Notes under the pieces: model-generated
Database searches by the model: none
What the model saw: the letters and a program-made list of their open reading frames with translations, nothing else
What the model was told of the DNA's origin: nothing
Shown here: piece after piece, positions 1 through 6,599 of the stretch
How positions within the stretch are numbered: position 1 is the stretch's first letter
How the letters are laid out: every line of letters starts with the position of its first letter
Translations under genes and position numbers: made by a program
From: Acidobacteriaceae bacterium
GTDB taxonomy: Bacteria; Acidobacteriota; Terriglobia; Terriglobales; Acidobacteriaceae
DNA length: 9,677 nucleotides
Direction of reading: 5' to 3'
Assembly: GCA_003151875.1 (NCBI GenBank)
Contig: PLYW01000055.1
Coordinates: 13,594 to 23,270 of the forward strand

Positions 1-1
1 T

Positions 2-42
2 CGCTCTTCGCTAAGGAGCCCAGGAACCTCTGGCGAAGAGCG
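2..42 (+). other. Stem-loop upstream of carbamate kinase
   Basis: A perfect 10-bp inverted repeat, CGCTCTTCGC at 2-11 and GCGAAGAGCG at 33-42, encloses a 21-nt loop and ends 14 nt before the arcC start. No T-run follows, so it is not a standard intrinsic terminator read rightward. It could be the end of an upstream gene's transcript or a leader hairpin for arcC. The window begins here, so the upstream context is unknown. Confidence 0.45.
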
Positions 43-56
43 TCTGTAGGGACCTT

Positions 57-1058
57 ATGGCAAAGACTGCGCTAGTCGCGGTGGGCGGCAACTCTCTCAT
101 TCGTGCCGGAGAAAAGGGCACGATTGCCGAGCAGTTGGCCAACACTCGCCGCACGGCCCAGGCAATCGTCGGCATCATCCGCCTCGGATACAACCTGGTG
201 ATCACGCACGGCAACGGGCCGCAAGTGGGCGCGCAATTGCTGCGTTCGGAGCGCGCTTCCGACGTGGTGTATGGGCAGACGCTGGATGTTTGCGGCGCCG
301 CCAGTCAAGGTGAGATCGGTTATCTGCTCGCCCAGTCGCTAGAGAATGAGCTGGCCGCTGCCGGCATGGAGGTTCCCGTCGCGACGCTGGTGACCCAGGC
401 CCTCGTCTCGCCCGATGACCCTGCCATGCAGCATCCATCCAAGCCGATCGGGCCATTTTATTCGCGGGCCGATGCCGACGAGAAAAAGCGCCAACTGGGA
501 TGGCAGATTGTCGAGGACGCGGCCCGCGGCTATCGGCGCGTTGTTCCCTCGCCGGAGCCGATCGAGATCCTGGAACTGAATGTCATTCGCGCGCTGGTCG
601 ATCGCGGAGTGCTGGTCGTGTCCACCGGCGGCGGAGGTATTCCCGTGATGCGTGTGAATGGTCGCCTGCAAGGCGTGGAAGCGGTCATCGACAAGGACCG
701 CGCGTCGGCGTTGCTGGCTTCTCAGTTGCGAGTGGACCTGTTCGCTATCTCCACGGATACCGAATATGTTTTTCTGAACTATAAGAAGCCGAACCAGACG
801 CCGCTCACTTACGTCACCGCTTCGCAGTTGGAAGAGCATCTGCGCGACGGCCACTTCCCGCCGGGAAACATGGGGCCAAAAGTGGAATCGGTGTTGCGCT
901 TCCTGCATAACGGAGGCAGCGAAGCCGTAATTACCTCATATGAGCGTTTGTGCGAAGCCGTGCAAGGCTCCGCGGGTACGCACATCGTGGCGGACGCAAA
1001 GCCACGCCGCAAGACTGGGCCGCTAGAACAGGAATTTGAGGTGCCGGTTATCCGGTGA
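57..1058 (+). CDS. arcC: Carbamate kinase
   Basis: Carbamate kinase of the amino-acid kinase family interconverts carbamoyl phosphate + ADP and carbamate + ATP; in catabolic routes it makes ATP. The 333-residue protein is slightly longer than the usual ~310. Visible motifs are the N-terminal GGNSL loop (10-14), HGNGPQVG (51-58), the GGGGIPV glycine loop (191-197), EAVIDKD (208-214) and GNMGPKV (270-276), all typical of ArcC. The C-terminus carries an extra ~20-residue basic/acidic tail after the last family strand. The ATG at 57 is preceded by AGGG at 48-51, a reasonable ribosome site. It lies 60 nt upstream of a transcarbamylase on the same strand and probably shares its transcript, so the carbamoyl phosphate is likely supplied by that enzyme. 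The family call is secure; the pathway is inferred from neighbours. Confidence 0.95.
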   Translation: MAKTALVAVGGNSLIRAGEKGTIAEQLANTRRTAQAIVGIIRLGYNLVITHGNGPQVGAQLLRSERASDVVYGQTLDVCGAASQGEIGYLLAQSLENELAAAGMEVPVATLVTQALVSPDDPAMQHPSKPIGPFYSRADADEKKRQLGWQIVEDAARGYRRVVPSPEPIEILELNVIRALVDRGVLVVSTGGGGIPVMRVNGRLQGVEAVIDKDRASALLASQLRVDLFAISTDTEYVFLNYKKPNQTPLTYVTASQLEEHLRDGHFPPGNMGPKVESVLRFLHNGGSEAVITSYERLCEAVQGSAGTHIVADAKPRRKTGPLEQEFEVPVIR

Positions 1059-1118
1059 ACGATGCTAACGACAGACCGAAGCACTAGACTGCAGGAAGCA
1101 AAGCCAGGACGTTCCCGT

Positions 1119-2015
1119 ATGAGTTTGAAGCACGTAGTCGAGTCGCAACAGTTCACGGTCCCATTGTTGATGGAACTGTTCGACCGGTCGCGGCTGATGG
1201 AGAGAATCGTGGCGCGCGGCGGGACCCTGGACTATCAGAATCGAATTCTGGCCAGCTTGTTCTATCAGCCGTCCACCCGGACGCGCTTCTGCTTTGAAGC
1301 GGCCATGCACCGGCTGGGCGGACGCGTGCTTTCCACCGAACATGCTCGCACCTTTTCCTCCGAGATCGAGGCCGAACAGGTGGAGGATTCCATCCGCATC
1401 ATCGGCAGCTATTGCGACGTCATCGTGATTCGTCATCACGAGCCGGGCGGAGCGGCGCGCGCGGCCAAGGTCTCGCCGGTGCCGATCATTAACGCGGGTG
1501 ACGGCGCGGGCGGCCAGCATCCCACGCAAGCCTTGCTCGATCTGTACACGATTTACCGCGAGCGTCCGCTCGATGGGCTGAGCGTGGCCTTCATCGGCGA
1601 ACTTGATCGCGGCCGTACCGTTCGCTCCCTGGCTTATCTGCTGGCGAAATTCGAACGGGTGAAGGTCTTCTTCGTGAGCCCGCCCGAGCTGCAGATGAAA
1701 CCCGACATCCTGCAGTACCTCGACCGGCATGGTGTCAGCTATGAGTTGGAGTCGGACATCAATCGCGTGATCGGGGAGGTGGATGTTATTTACCAGACGC
1801 GTATCCGCGCCGACCGGCTTAAGGGGCCGCTGCGCTATGCCATCGACTCCACCGTGCTCCAGCACATCAGGTCCGACGCCATGATTCTTCATCCCTTGCC
1901 GCGGACCGTGGAGCTGGACAAGAAAGTGGACGATGATCCGCGCGCTTTGTATTTCCGGCAGGCGGCCAACGGACTGTATGTGCGCATGGCGCTGCTGACC
2001 ATGCTGCTGGACTAG
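1119..2015 (+). CDS. Aspartate/ornithine carbamoyltransferase family protein, ATCase-like with altered 80s loop
   Basis: A transcarbamylase that moves the carbamoyl group between carbamoyl phosphate and an amino acceptor. From the ATG at 1119 it has 298 residues; E. coli PyrB catalytic chain has about 310. It has STRTR (52-56) for carbamoyl phosphate, R105 in IRH, HPTQ (134-137), GRTVRS (165-170), TRIR (227-230) and HPLPR (258-262). HPLPR is the ATCase form; ornithine enzymes have HCLP. At the 80s loop S80 and E86 align with E. coli, but the catalytic K84 is glutamate and the whole 67-115 stretch has no lysine. The residue equivalent to Q231 is arginine. The acceptor may therefore not be aspartate, or the enzyme may be inactive. 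AGGA at 1106-1109 supports the ATG at 1119; an in-frame ATG at 1062 lacks a well-placed ribosome site. An annotation pipeline would probably call it pyrB. Confidence 0.85.
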   Translation: MSLKHVVESQQFTVPLLMELFDRSRLMERIVARGGTLDYQNRILASLFYQPSTRTRFCFEAAMHRLGGRVLSTEHARTFSSEIEAEQVEDSIRIIGSYCDVIVIRHHEPGGAARAAKVSPVPIINAGDGAGGQHPTQALLDLYTIYRERPLDGLSVAFIGELDRGRTVRSLAYLLAKFERVKVFFVSPPELQMKPDILQYLDRHGVSYELESDINRVIGEVDVIYQTRIRADRLKGPLRYAIDSTVLQHIRSDAMILHPLPRTVELDKKVDDDPRALYFRQAANGLYVRMALLTMLLD

Positions 2016-2020
2016 GAGAA

Positions 2021-2076
2021 GCAACCAGCAACTAGCAATTAGCATTTGGCATTTGGCATTTAGCACTTAGCATTTG
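2021..2076 (+). repeat. Tandem degenerate heptamer repeat, 8 units
   Basis: Starting 5 nt after the transcarbamylase stop are eight contiguous 7-nt units of consensus GCAHYTR (for example GCAACTA, GCATTTG), each beginning with GCA. Mutations fall within units and the 7-nt phase is never lost. No protein frame explains it. It lies in the 269-nt gap before rocD. Confidence 0.8.
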
Positions 2077-2134
2077 GGCCTTGGTAATTAAGAGATCGTG
2101 CTGCAACGACTGGAATTTGCCGGCCAACAATCCA

Positions 2135-2225
2135 GCGCCGTAGGCGCGAAACAGTCTAGCCCAGCACGGAGCCGCAGGCGGAGTGCTGAGTAGGGCGACA
2201 AATAGATTCGAGTCCCGTCAGGGAC
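2135..2225 (+). repeat. REP-like multi-hairpin intergenic element
   Basis: Three short hairpins follow each other: GCGCC/GGCGC around GTA (2135-2147), CAGCAC/GTGCTG (2162-2167 with 2183-2188) containing an inner GCC-GCA-GGC, and GTCCC/GGGAC around GTCA (2212-2225). The layout resembles dispersed REP-type elements mobilised by RAYT transposases, which I recall as common in Acidobacteria and Planctomycetes. No RAYT gene is in the window. It occupies the untranslated region before rocD and could separate rocD from the arcC transcript. Confidence 0.5.
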
Positions 2226-2284
2226 GGCACCGGTTCACATAGATTTTGGAATATTCGAAATACCAATGAAAGATTTGAGGTCTT

Positions 2285-3499
2285 ATGGAAGTCATCGATC
2301 GTCTAGAAACCAAGGATTTCATCGAGCTTGAAAATAACTACGGCGCGCACAACTACCATCCTCTCGACGTGGTTATCGAACACGCGGAAGGGGTCTGGGT
2401 CTATGACGTGGATGGGAATCGCTATCTCGATTGCCTAGCTTCGTACTCCGCCGTCAACCAGGGGCACTGCCATCCCAAAATCCTGAAGGCCATGATCGAG
2501 CAGGCGCGCAGGGTGACGCTGACATCACGCGCCTTTCGCAACGATCAGTTGCCCCTGCTCTATCAGGAACTCCACGACCTGACCGGCTTCGAGATGGCGC
2601 TGCCCATGAACTCGGGCGCGGAGGCGGTGGAGACTGCCGTGAAGGCCGCCCGCAAGTGGGGTTACAAGCTCAAAGGCATTCCCGACGGTAAAGCTGAAAT
2701 CATAGTTTGCGCCAACAACTTTCACGGGCGCACGGTGACCATCGTCAGTTTCTCGACCGACGAGCAGTACCGCGACGGCTTCGGGCCGTTCACGCCAGGA
2801 TTCAAGGTCATTCCCTTCGGCGATGCCAACGCTTTGCGCGAGGCGATCACGCCCAACACCTGCGCCTTCCTGGTGGAACCCATTCAGGGAGAAGCCGGGA
2901 TCGTTTTCCCGCCTGCGGGATTTCTGAAGGAGGCCGCTGCCATCTGCCGCGAGAATCGCGTGCTGCTGATCGCCGACGAAATTCAGTCGGGTCTGGGCCG
3001 CACTGGCAAACTCTTCGCCTACATGCACGAAGGCATCACCCCCGATGTGGTCATTGTGGGCAAGGCGCTGTCCGGTGGCTTCTACCCGGTATCGGCGGTG
3101 CTGGCATCCGAGGAAGTGCTCGGCGTGTTCAATCCTGGCGACCACGGCAGCACTTTCGGCGGTAATCCGCTGGCGTGCGCAGTCGCCCGCTCCGCGCTAC
3201 GCGTGCTGGTGGCGGAAAACTTGATTCAACGCTCCGCAGAACTCGGCGACTACTTCCTCACCAAGCTGAAAACGCTGAAGAGCCCGCATATACGCGAGGT
3301 CCGCGGCAAGGGCTTGTGGATCGGGATTGAACTGGATGTCCCGGCGCGGCCCTATTGCGAGGCGCTGAAAGAGCTGGGAATCTTGTGCAAGGAGACCCAC
3401 GAACACGTCATCCGCATCGCGCCTCCGTTGGTCATTACGCGCGAGGACATCTTCTGGGCGTTCGAGCGGATCAAGAAGGTCATCGAAGGATTGCGCTGA
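2285..3499 (+). CDS. rocD: Ornithine aminotransferase
   Basis: PLP-dependent class III aminotransferase, most likely L-ornithine + 2-oxoglutarate to glutamate-5-semialdehyde + glutamate, a cytoplasmic step in arginine/ornithine breakdown or proline synthesis. The 404-residue length is normal. The N-terminal ENNYGAHNYHPLDVVI stretch (16-31) is characteristic of RocD rather than acetylornithine ArgD. NSGAEAVE (109-116) and FHGRT (146-150) contact the cofactor, DEIQ (231-234) holds the PLP aspartate D231, and K260 in VGKALSGG is the Schiff-base lysine. STFGGNPLACAVA follows at about 289-301. GAGG at 2277-2280 precedes the ATG by only 4 nt, a tight but plausible ribosome site. It follows arcC and the transcarbamylase on the same strand after a 269-nt repeat-rich gap, so it may have its own promoter. 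Related aminotransferases (ArgD, GabT) are less likely alternatives. Confidence 0.9.
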   Translation: MEVIDRLETKDFIELENNYGAHNYHPLDVVIEHAEGVWVYDVDGNRYLDCLASYSAVNQGHCHPKILKAMIEQARRVTLTSRAFRNDQLPLLYQELHDLTGFEMALPMNSGAEAVETAVKAARKWGYKLKGIPDGKAEIIVCANNFHGRTVTIVSFSTDEQYRDGFGPFTPGFKVIPFGDANALREAITPNTCAFLVEPIQGEAGIVFPPAGFLKEAAAICRENRVLLIADEIQSGLGRTGKLFAYMHEGITPDVVIVGKALSGGFYPVSAVLASEEVLGVFNPGDHGSTFGGNPLACAVARSALRVLVAENLIQRSAELGDYFLTKLKTLKSPHIREVRGKGLWIGIELDVPARPYCEALKELGILCKETHEHVIRIAPPLVITREDIFWAFERIKKVIEGLR

Positions 3500-3504
3500 T
3501 TAGG

Positions 3505-3576
3505 GTGGAGTAGCGCTTCAGCGGTGCAGTTAAGACTCGGCAATGAACCGGCTTTAGCCGCGGAGGGTAATTCCAC
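3505..3576. repeat. REP-like paired hairpins between convergent genes, possible bidirectional terminator
   Basis: GTGGA at 3505-3509 can pair with TCCAC at 3572-3576, enclosing two small hairpins: CGC-TTCA-GCG (3514-3523) and CGGC-TTTA-GCCG (3549-3560). The element fills the gap between the rocD stop and the dnaB stop on the opposite strand and touches the last base of dnaB. It could end transcription from both sides. No T-run is evident. The style matches the element at 2135-2225, but the sequence differs. Confidence 0.5.
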
Positions 3577-4946
3577 TACCCCGGATACTCGTTCTCTTTC
3601 GCCAGGTTCTCGAACCGCGTGTAGCGCTTGACGAACGCCATCTTGATCATGTCGGTGGGACCATTGCGTTGTTTGGCGACGATGAGTTCGGCGATGCCGT
3701 CGAGGTCGGGATCGTCTTTCTTGTACACCTCTTCGCGGAAGATGAAGGCCACCACGTCGGCGTCCTGCTCGATGGAGCCGGACTCGCGCAAATCCGAAAG
3801 CTGCGGCCGATGATCGCCGCCGCGGCTCTCGGGAGCGCGGCTCAACTGCGACAGCGCGACCACCGGCACTTTCAATTCTTTGGCCAGCGCTTTCAGCCCG
3901 CGCGAAATGGCCGAAACTTCCTGCGTCCGGTTCTCGAAACGCTTGCCGCCGATGGGCACCGCCGACATGAGCTGCAAATAATCCACGATCAGCAGATCGA
4001 GCCCTTCCGTCTGCCGCAAGCGGCGCGCCTTGGCGCGCATCTCGCTCACGGAGAGTCCTGGCGAATCGTCAATCCACAGCTTGGAATGCGAGAGTTGCTC
4101 GGTGGCGCGCGTCAGCTTGCGCATGTCTTCCTTGGTGAGGAAGCCCTGGCGCAAATCTTTGGAGTCCACCTGCGCGTGCGACGCCAGCATGCGCATCAGC
4201 AACGCTTCGCGCGACATTTCCAGCGAGAACACACCCACCACTTTGCCGTCGAGCACGGCCGCGTTCTCGGCGATGTTCATGGCCAGCGCGGTCTTGCCCA
4301 TCGAAGGCCGCGCGGCGATGATGATCAAGTCGGACGGCTGAAGCCCGCTGGTCAGCTTGTCGAGCAGCGTGTAGTGCGTGGCCAGACCAGTAATTTCCTG
4401 GCCGCGCGCGTACAACTCTTCCAGCGATCCGAACGAACCTTTGATGATGGACGGGATGTTCATGAACCCCTGTCCAATGCGGTTCTCCGAGAGCTGGAAG
4501 ATGGCCTGCTCGGCCCGTCCCAGCACCTCTTCGGCTTCGTCGGAATGCTCGATGGCTTCGGCGATGGCGTTCTGCGACAGGTTGATGAGGCCGCGCAGCA
4601 GCGCCTTGTTGCGCACGATGCGCACGTAGTGCTCAATCGAAGGCCGGTCGGGCACGCCATCGATCAGCGACGACAGATACGCCACCCCGCCGATGGCTTC
4701 CACTTCTTTGCGGCGGTCGAGCTCCTCGACCAGCGTGATCATGTCCACCGGACGGCCGGTCTCCTGCAAGTCGCGCATGCGCGAATAAACCCGGCGGTGG
4801 GCATCCAAAGAAAAGTCGTCAGGCGTCAGATTTTCGGCGGCTTGATCGTAGAGCGAGTTGTCGAGCAGGATCGCGCCCAGGATTGAGCGCTCGGCTTCCA
4901 TGCTGACAGGCAGGCCGCGTTCCAGGCTGTAGTCGGTGGTGGCCAT
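3576..4946 (-). CDS. dnaB: Replicative DNA helicase DnaB
   Basis: Hexameric ring helicase that unwinds DNA at the replication fork and recruits primase. From the ATG at 4946 it has 456 residues, the usual length. The N-terminal primase-interacting domain begins with MEAERSILGAILLD (about 16-29). The RecA-like domain has Walker A ARPSMGKT (212-219), the FSLEMS segment (240-245), Walker B LLIVDYLQL (318-326), SQLSR (366-370), the LSDLRESGSIEQDADVV stretch (383-399) and KQRNGPT near the C-terminus. No intein or insertion is seen. A TTG at 4958 would add four residues; neither start has a clear Shine-Dalgarno, and the ATG fits the family better. It is convergent with rocD and divergent from walJ, with a dyad and a heptamer array upstream. 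Confidence 0.97.
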   Translation of the reverse strand: MATTDYSLERGLPVSMEAERSILGAILLDNSLYDQAAENLTPDDFSLDAHRRVYSRMRDLQETGRPVDMITLVEELDRRKEVEAIGGVAYLSSLIDGVPDRPSIEHYVRIVRNKALLRGLINLSQNAIAEAIEHSDEAEEVLGRAEQAIFQLSENRIGQGFMNIPSIIKGSFGSLEELYARGQEITGLATHYTLLDKLTSGLQPSDLIIIAARPSMGKTALAMNIAENAAVLDGKVVGVFSLEMSREALLMRMLASHAQVDSKDLRQGFLTKEDMRKLTRATEQLSHSKLWIDDSPGLSVSEMRAKARRLRQTEGLDLLIVDYLQLMSAVPIGGKRFENRTQEVSAISRGLKALAKELKVPVVALSQLSRAPESRGGDHRPQLSDLRESGSIEQDADVVAFIFREEVYKKDDPDLDGIAELIVAKQRNGPTDMIKMAFVKRYTRFENLAKENEYPG

Positions 4947-4997
4947 TGGTGGGTGCAATCAGACTAGACAGAAGAGCAAATGCACGCAACGGCTCAA

Positions 4998-5026
4998 TTG
5001 ACAAAAAACTGGTGTACAGGAAGATT
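4998..5026 (+). promoter_or_regulatory. Possible promoter toward walJ
   Basis: TTGACA at 4998-5003 is a perfect -35 consensus. After 17 nt comes AAGATT (5021-5026), which matches the -10 consensus at only three of six positions. It points toward walJ, about 225 nt away, and overlaps the dyad at 5013-5046, so a bound protein would cover it. Confidence 0.25.
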
Positions 5027-5046
5027 CCTGAGCAAATTCCTGTACA
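5013..5046. promoter_or_regulatory. Operator-like dyad with three half-sites
   Basis: TGTACAGGAA (5013-5022) and TTCCTGTACA (5037-5046) form a perfect 10-bp inverted repeat 14 nt apart. Inside, CAGGAA-GA-TTCCTG (5017-5030) is itself a perfect dyad, so TTCCTG occurs twice, 12 nt apart, facing one CAGGAA. The spacing is about one helical turn. The site lies 67-100 nt upstream of the dnaB start, in the divergent region. A transcription factor operator is the likeliest reading. A hairpin in a leader RNA is the alternative. The regulator is unknown. Confidence 0.5.
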
Positions 5047-5090
5047 AAAAATGTGGCCGCTGTGGAATTCGAGGAGGAATCTCGGCGGTT

Positions 5091-5209
5091 GTCAGTAGCC
5101 AGCAGTCAGTTGGCAATTCTCAGCCGTCAGCTTTCAGCGAGGCATCGGCGATTCACTGGCAACTGGCTGCTGGCAACTGACTGCTGGCAACTGACTACTG
5201 GCTACTGGT
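5091..5209. repeat. Inverted array of 17 heptamers
   Basis: This 119-bp stretch is exactly seventeen 7-nt units. Units 1-7 (5091-5139) follow GYCAGYN, two centre units (5140-5153) are unlike the rest, and units 10-17 (5154-5209) follow the reverse complement NRCTGRC. The arms pair: 5098-5112 is perfectly complementary to 5174-5188 over 15 nt, and 5091-5112 matches 5188-5209 at 19 of 22 positions. A long hairpin with alternative registers is possible. The array lies between dnaB and walJ and codes for nothing convincing. Confidence 0.85.
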
Positions 5210-5260
5210 TAACTATCTTGTTACTACCGCGAACACTGAGTTCCGGTTATGCTCGCGGCT

Positions 5261-6064
5261 ATGGCTGTGTCGATCACGGTGCTGGCAAGCGGTAGCGCAG
5301 GCAACTGCACGGTCGTCTCCAGTTCCCGCACGCGACTGCTGGTGGACGCCGGTCTCTCCTGCCGCGAACTTCTGCGGTGCATGATGTTGTGCGGACAAGA
5401 GTCGCACGCGATCGATGCCATCCTGGTCACGCACGAGCATAGCGACCACGTCGGTGGCCTGCGGGTGCTGGCCAAGCGGCTGAAGGTGCCCATCTACATC
5501 ACCGGCGAGACCTATCAGGCGTACCAGAAGTTTGCCCGCGATTGCAGCGGCAAACGCGTCAGCCTCGAGCGCGTGGAGCTATTCCGCTCCGGCCATGCCT
5601 TCGAGATTGGCGACATCACGGTGAGGCCGTTCACCATCCCTCACGATGCCGCGGACCCGGTGGGCTATACCTTCCGCAGCGGCGGCATCAAGATCGGCGT
5701 CTGCACCGACCTGGGCTACATGCCCGCCAGCGTGCGCGATCATCTGCGCGGTTGTCACGTGCTGATGATCGAGTCGAACCATGATCTGGAGATGCTGCGC
5801 GGCGGCCCCTATCCCTGGAGCGTCAAGCAGCGGGTGATGAGCCAGGTCGGCCATCTCTCCAACGGTGCGCTCGCGGAATTCCTTACCGGCGACTATGATG
5901 GAAGTGCTGAGTTCCTCATTCTGGCGCATCTTTCGGAGAAGAACAATCATCCGGAGATCGCCCGGATGACAGCCGAGCGTGCCTTGGGCGAGCAGCGCAG
6001 CTTGTTGCATAACCGGCTGCTGCTCGCGGCGCAGCATGAACCGCTGCCTGCGGTCCGACTGTAG
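5261..6064 (+). CDS. walJ: Metallo-beta-lactamase fold nuclease, WalJ/YycJ family
   Basis: A cytoplasmic metallo-hydrolase of the YycJ/WalJ group; a Bacillus member has been reported as a 5'-3' DNA exonuclease linked to mismatch repair. From the ATG at 5261 it has 267 residues, the family norm. Numbered from the upstream ATG at 5249, it shows VLASGSAGN (11-19), metal motif THEHSDH (61-67), PHDAADPVGY (131-140), CTDLGY (152-157), ESNHD (175-179), GPYPW (186-190), GHLSN (201-205) and AHLSEKNNHPE (226-236), all typical of the family. The start at 5261 gives the family-like distance to VLASGS; 5249 adds four residues. Neither has a good ribosome site. Unlike in Firmicutes, no WalK/WalR two-component genes are next to it. 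A zinc-finger membrane protein gene follows after 48 nt and is probably co-transcribed. Confidence 0.93.
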   Translation: MAVSITVLASGSAGNCTVVSSSRTRLLVDAGLSCRELLRCMMLCGQESHAIDAILVTHEHSDHVGGLRVLAKRLKVPIYITGETYQAYQKFARDCSGKRVSLERVELFRSGHAFEIGDITVRPFTIPHDAADPVGYTFRSGGIKIGVCTDLGYMPASVRDHLRGCHVLMIESNHDLEMLRGGPYPWSVKQRVMSQVGHLSNGALAEFLTGDYDGSAEFLILAHLSEKNNHPEIARMTAERALGEQRSLLHNRLLLAAQHEPLPAVRL

Positions 6065-6067
6065 TTT

Positions 6068-6104
6068 CCGCCCTGCGTGCCCGCTGCGGCGGGGCAGGGT
6101 TCGG
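6068..6104 (+). other. GC-rich stem-loop between walJ and the zinc-finger gene
   Basis: CCCTGC (6071-6076) pairs with GCAGGG (6094-6099), and CCCGC (6080-6084) pairs with GCGGG (6089-6093) around a TGCG loop, leaving GTG bulged. CCG (6068-6070) can extend the stem with CGG (6102-6104). There is no T-run. It sits just before the ribosome site of the next gene, so partial termination or attenuation is possible but unproven. Confidence 0.4.
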
Positions 6105-6112
6105 CGGGATTG

Positions 6113-6556
6113 ATGACACCATGTACTCACCGCGTCATCGGCAAAATCCTTGCCGGATGGCGCTACGACATCTCTGGTCTTGCTCCCGAAATGCGCGGTG
6201 ACTACGAGGCGCACCTGGTGGAGTGTGAGTTCTGCCGCTCGCGGCAGCGCCTGCATCGCGGCATCGATATCGGGCTCATGGCGCTGGCCTCGATATCCAT
6301 GTTCGTTTTTCTCCTCGCCTATGGCGTGATTCGCTACTTCAAACCCAGCCACGCGTTTCTGCTGGAAATCGGCGCGCTGGGTGGGTTCCTGCTCTCCATG
6401 CTGCTGTGGCTGCTGGTCGCCGTCGCGACTCCGGCCCCGCTGGTGGTGAAAGATGTTGCCTTGATCGGGGCCCGCCTCGGCCTGGAAAAGCTTCCGGAAG
6501 AAATTCGCGACCGCATTCCCGAAGAGTTGAAGCTGAAAATTTCCGGGCAGAGCTAG
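6113..6556 (+). CDS. Zinc-finger (anti-sigma-like) membrane protein of unknown function
   Basis: A 147-residue protein whose exact family I do not recognise. The N-terminal part has H34-x3-C38-x2-C41 (HLVECEFC), the metal-binding pattern of zf-HC2 domains found in ZAS-type anti-sigma factors, with C4 near the start as a possible fourth ligand. Two hydrophobic segments at about 54-76 and 81-106 look like membrane helices, followed by an acidic/basic tail with LPEEIRDRIPEELKLKI. This suggests a cytoplasmic zinc domain tethered to the inner membrane. No sigma-factor gene is in the window, so an anti-sigma role is only suggested. The ATG at 6113 has GGGA at 6106-6109 close by. An upstream GTG at 6077 in the same frame lies in a stem-loop and adds a non-conserved-looking start. 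It is probably co-transcribed with walJ. Confidence 0.7.
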   Translation: MTPCTHRVIGKILAGWRYDISGLAPEMRGDYEAHLVECEFCRSRQRLHRGIDIGLMALASISMFVFLLAYGVIRYFKPSHAFLLEIGALGGFLLSMLLWLLVAVATPAPLVVKDVALIGARLGLEKLPEEIRDRIPEELKLKISGQS

Positions 6557-6564
6557 GGGCAGGC

Positions 6565-6599
6565 CATCAGCTGTCAGCTGTCAGCCGCCAGTTTCAATT
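6565..6599. repeat. Heptamer repeat, 5 units, overlapping the hicB stop
   Basis: Five contiguous 7-nt units with core TCAGC (CATCAGC, TGTCAGC twice, then two decayed ones) fill the 37-nt gap between two convergent genes. The consensus is the same as the left arm of the array at 5091-5139. The last unit contains the hicB stop codon at 6594-6596. Confidence 0.65.

Noticed and set aside
1119..2015. Ornithine carbamoyltransferase, to complete an arginine deiminase pathway with arcC
   Set aside because: The C-terminal motif is HPLPR, not HCLP, and the HPTQALLDLYTI and GRTVRS stretches are ATCase-like.
3669..4886. Long open frame (405 codons) on the + strand opposite dnaB
   Set aside because: It is antisense to a fully conserved DnaB, is rich in His, Arg and Gln with no domain pattern, and arises from GC-biased third positions of the real gene.
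5091..5209. CRISPR array
   Set aside because: Units are 7 nt without spacers and change orientation in the middle.
5053..5295. Open frame with a strong AGGAGG upstream
   Set aside because: Its translation is mostly the heptamer array, and it overlaps the walJ start in another frame.
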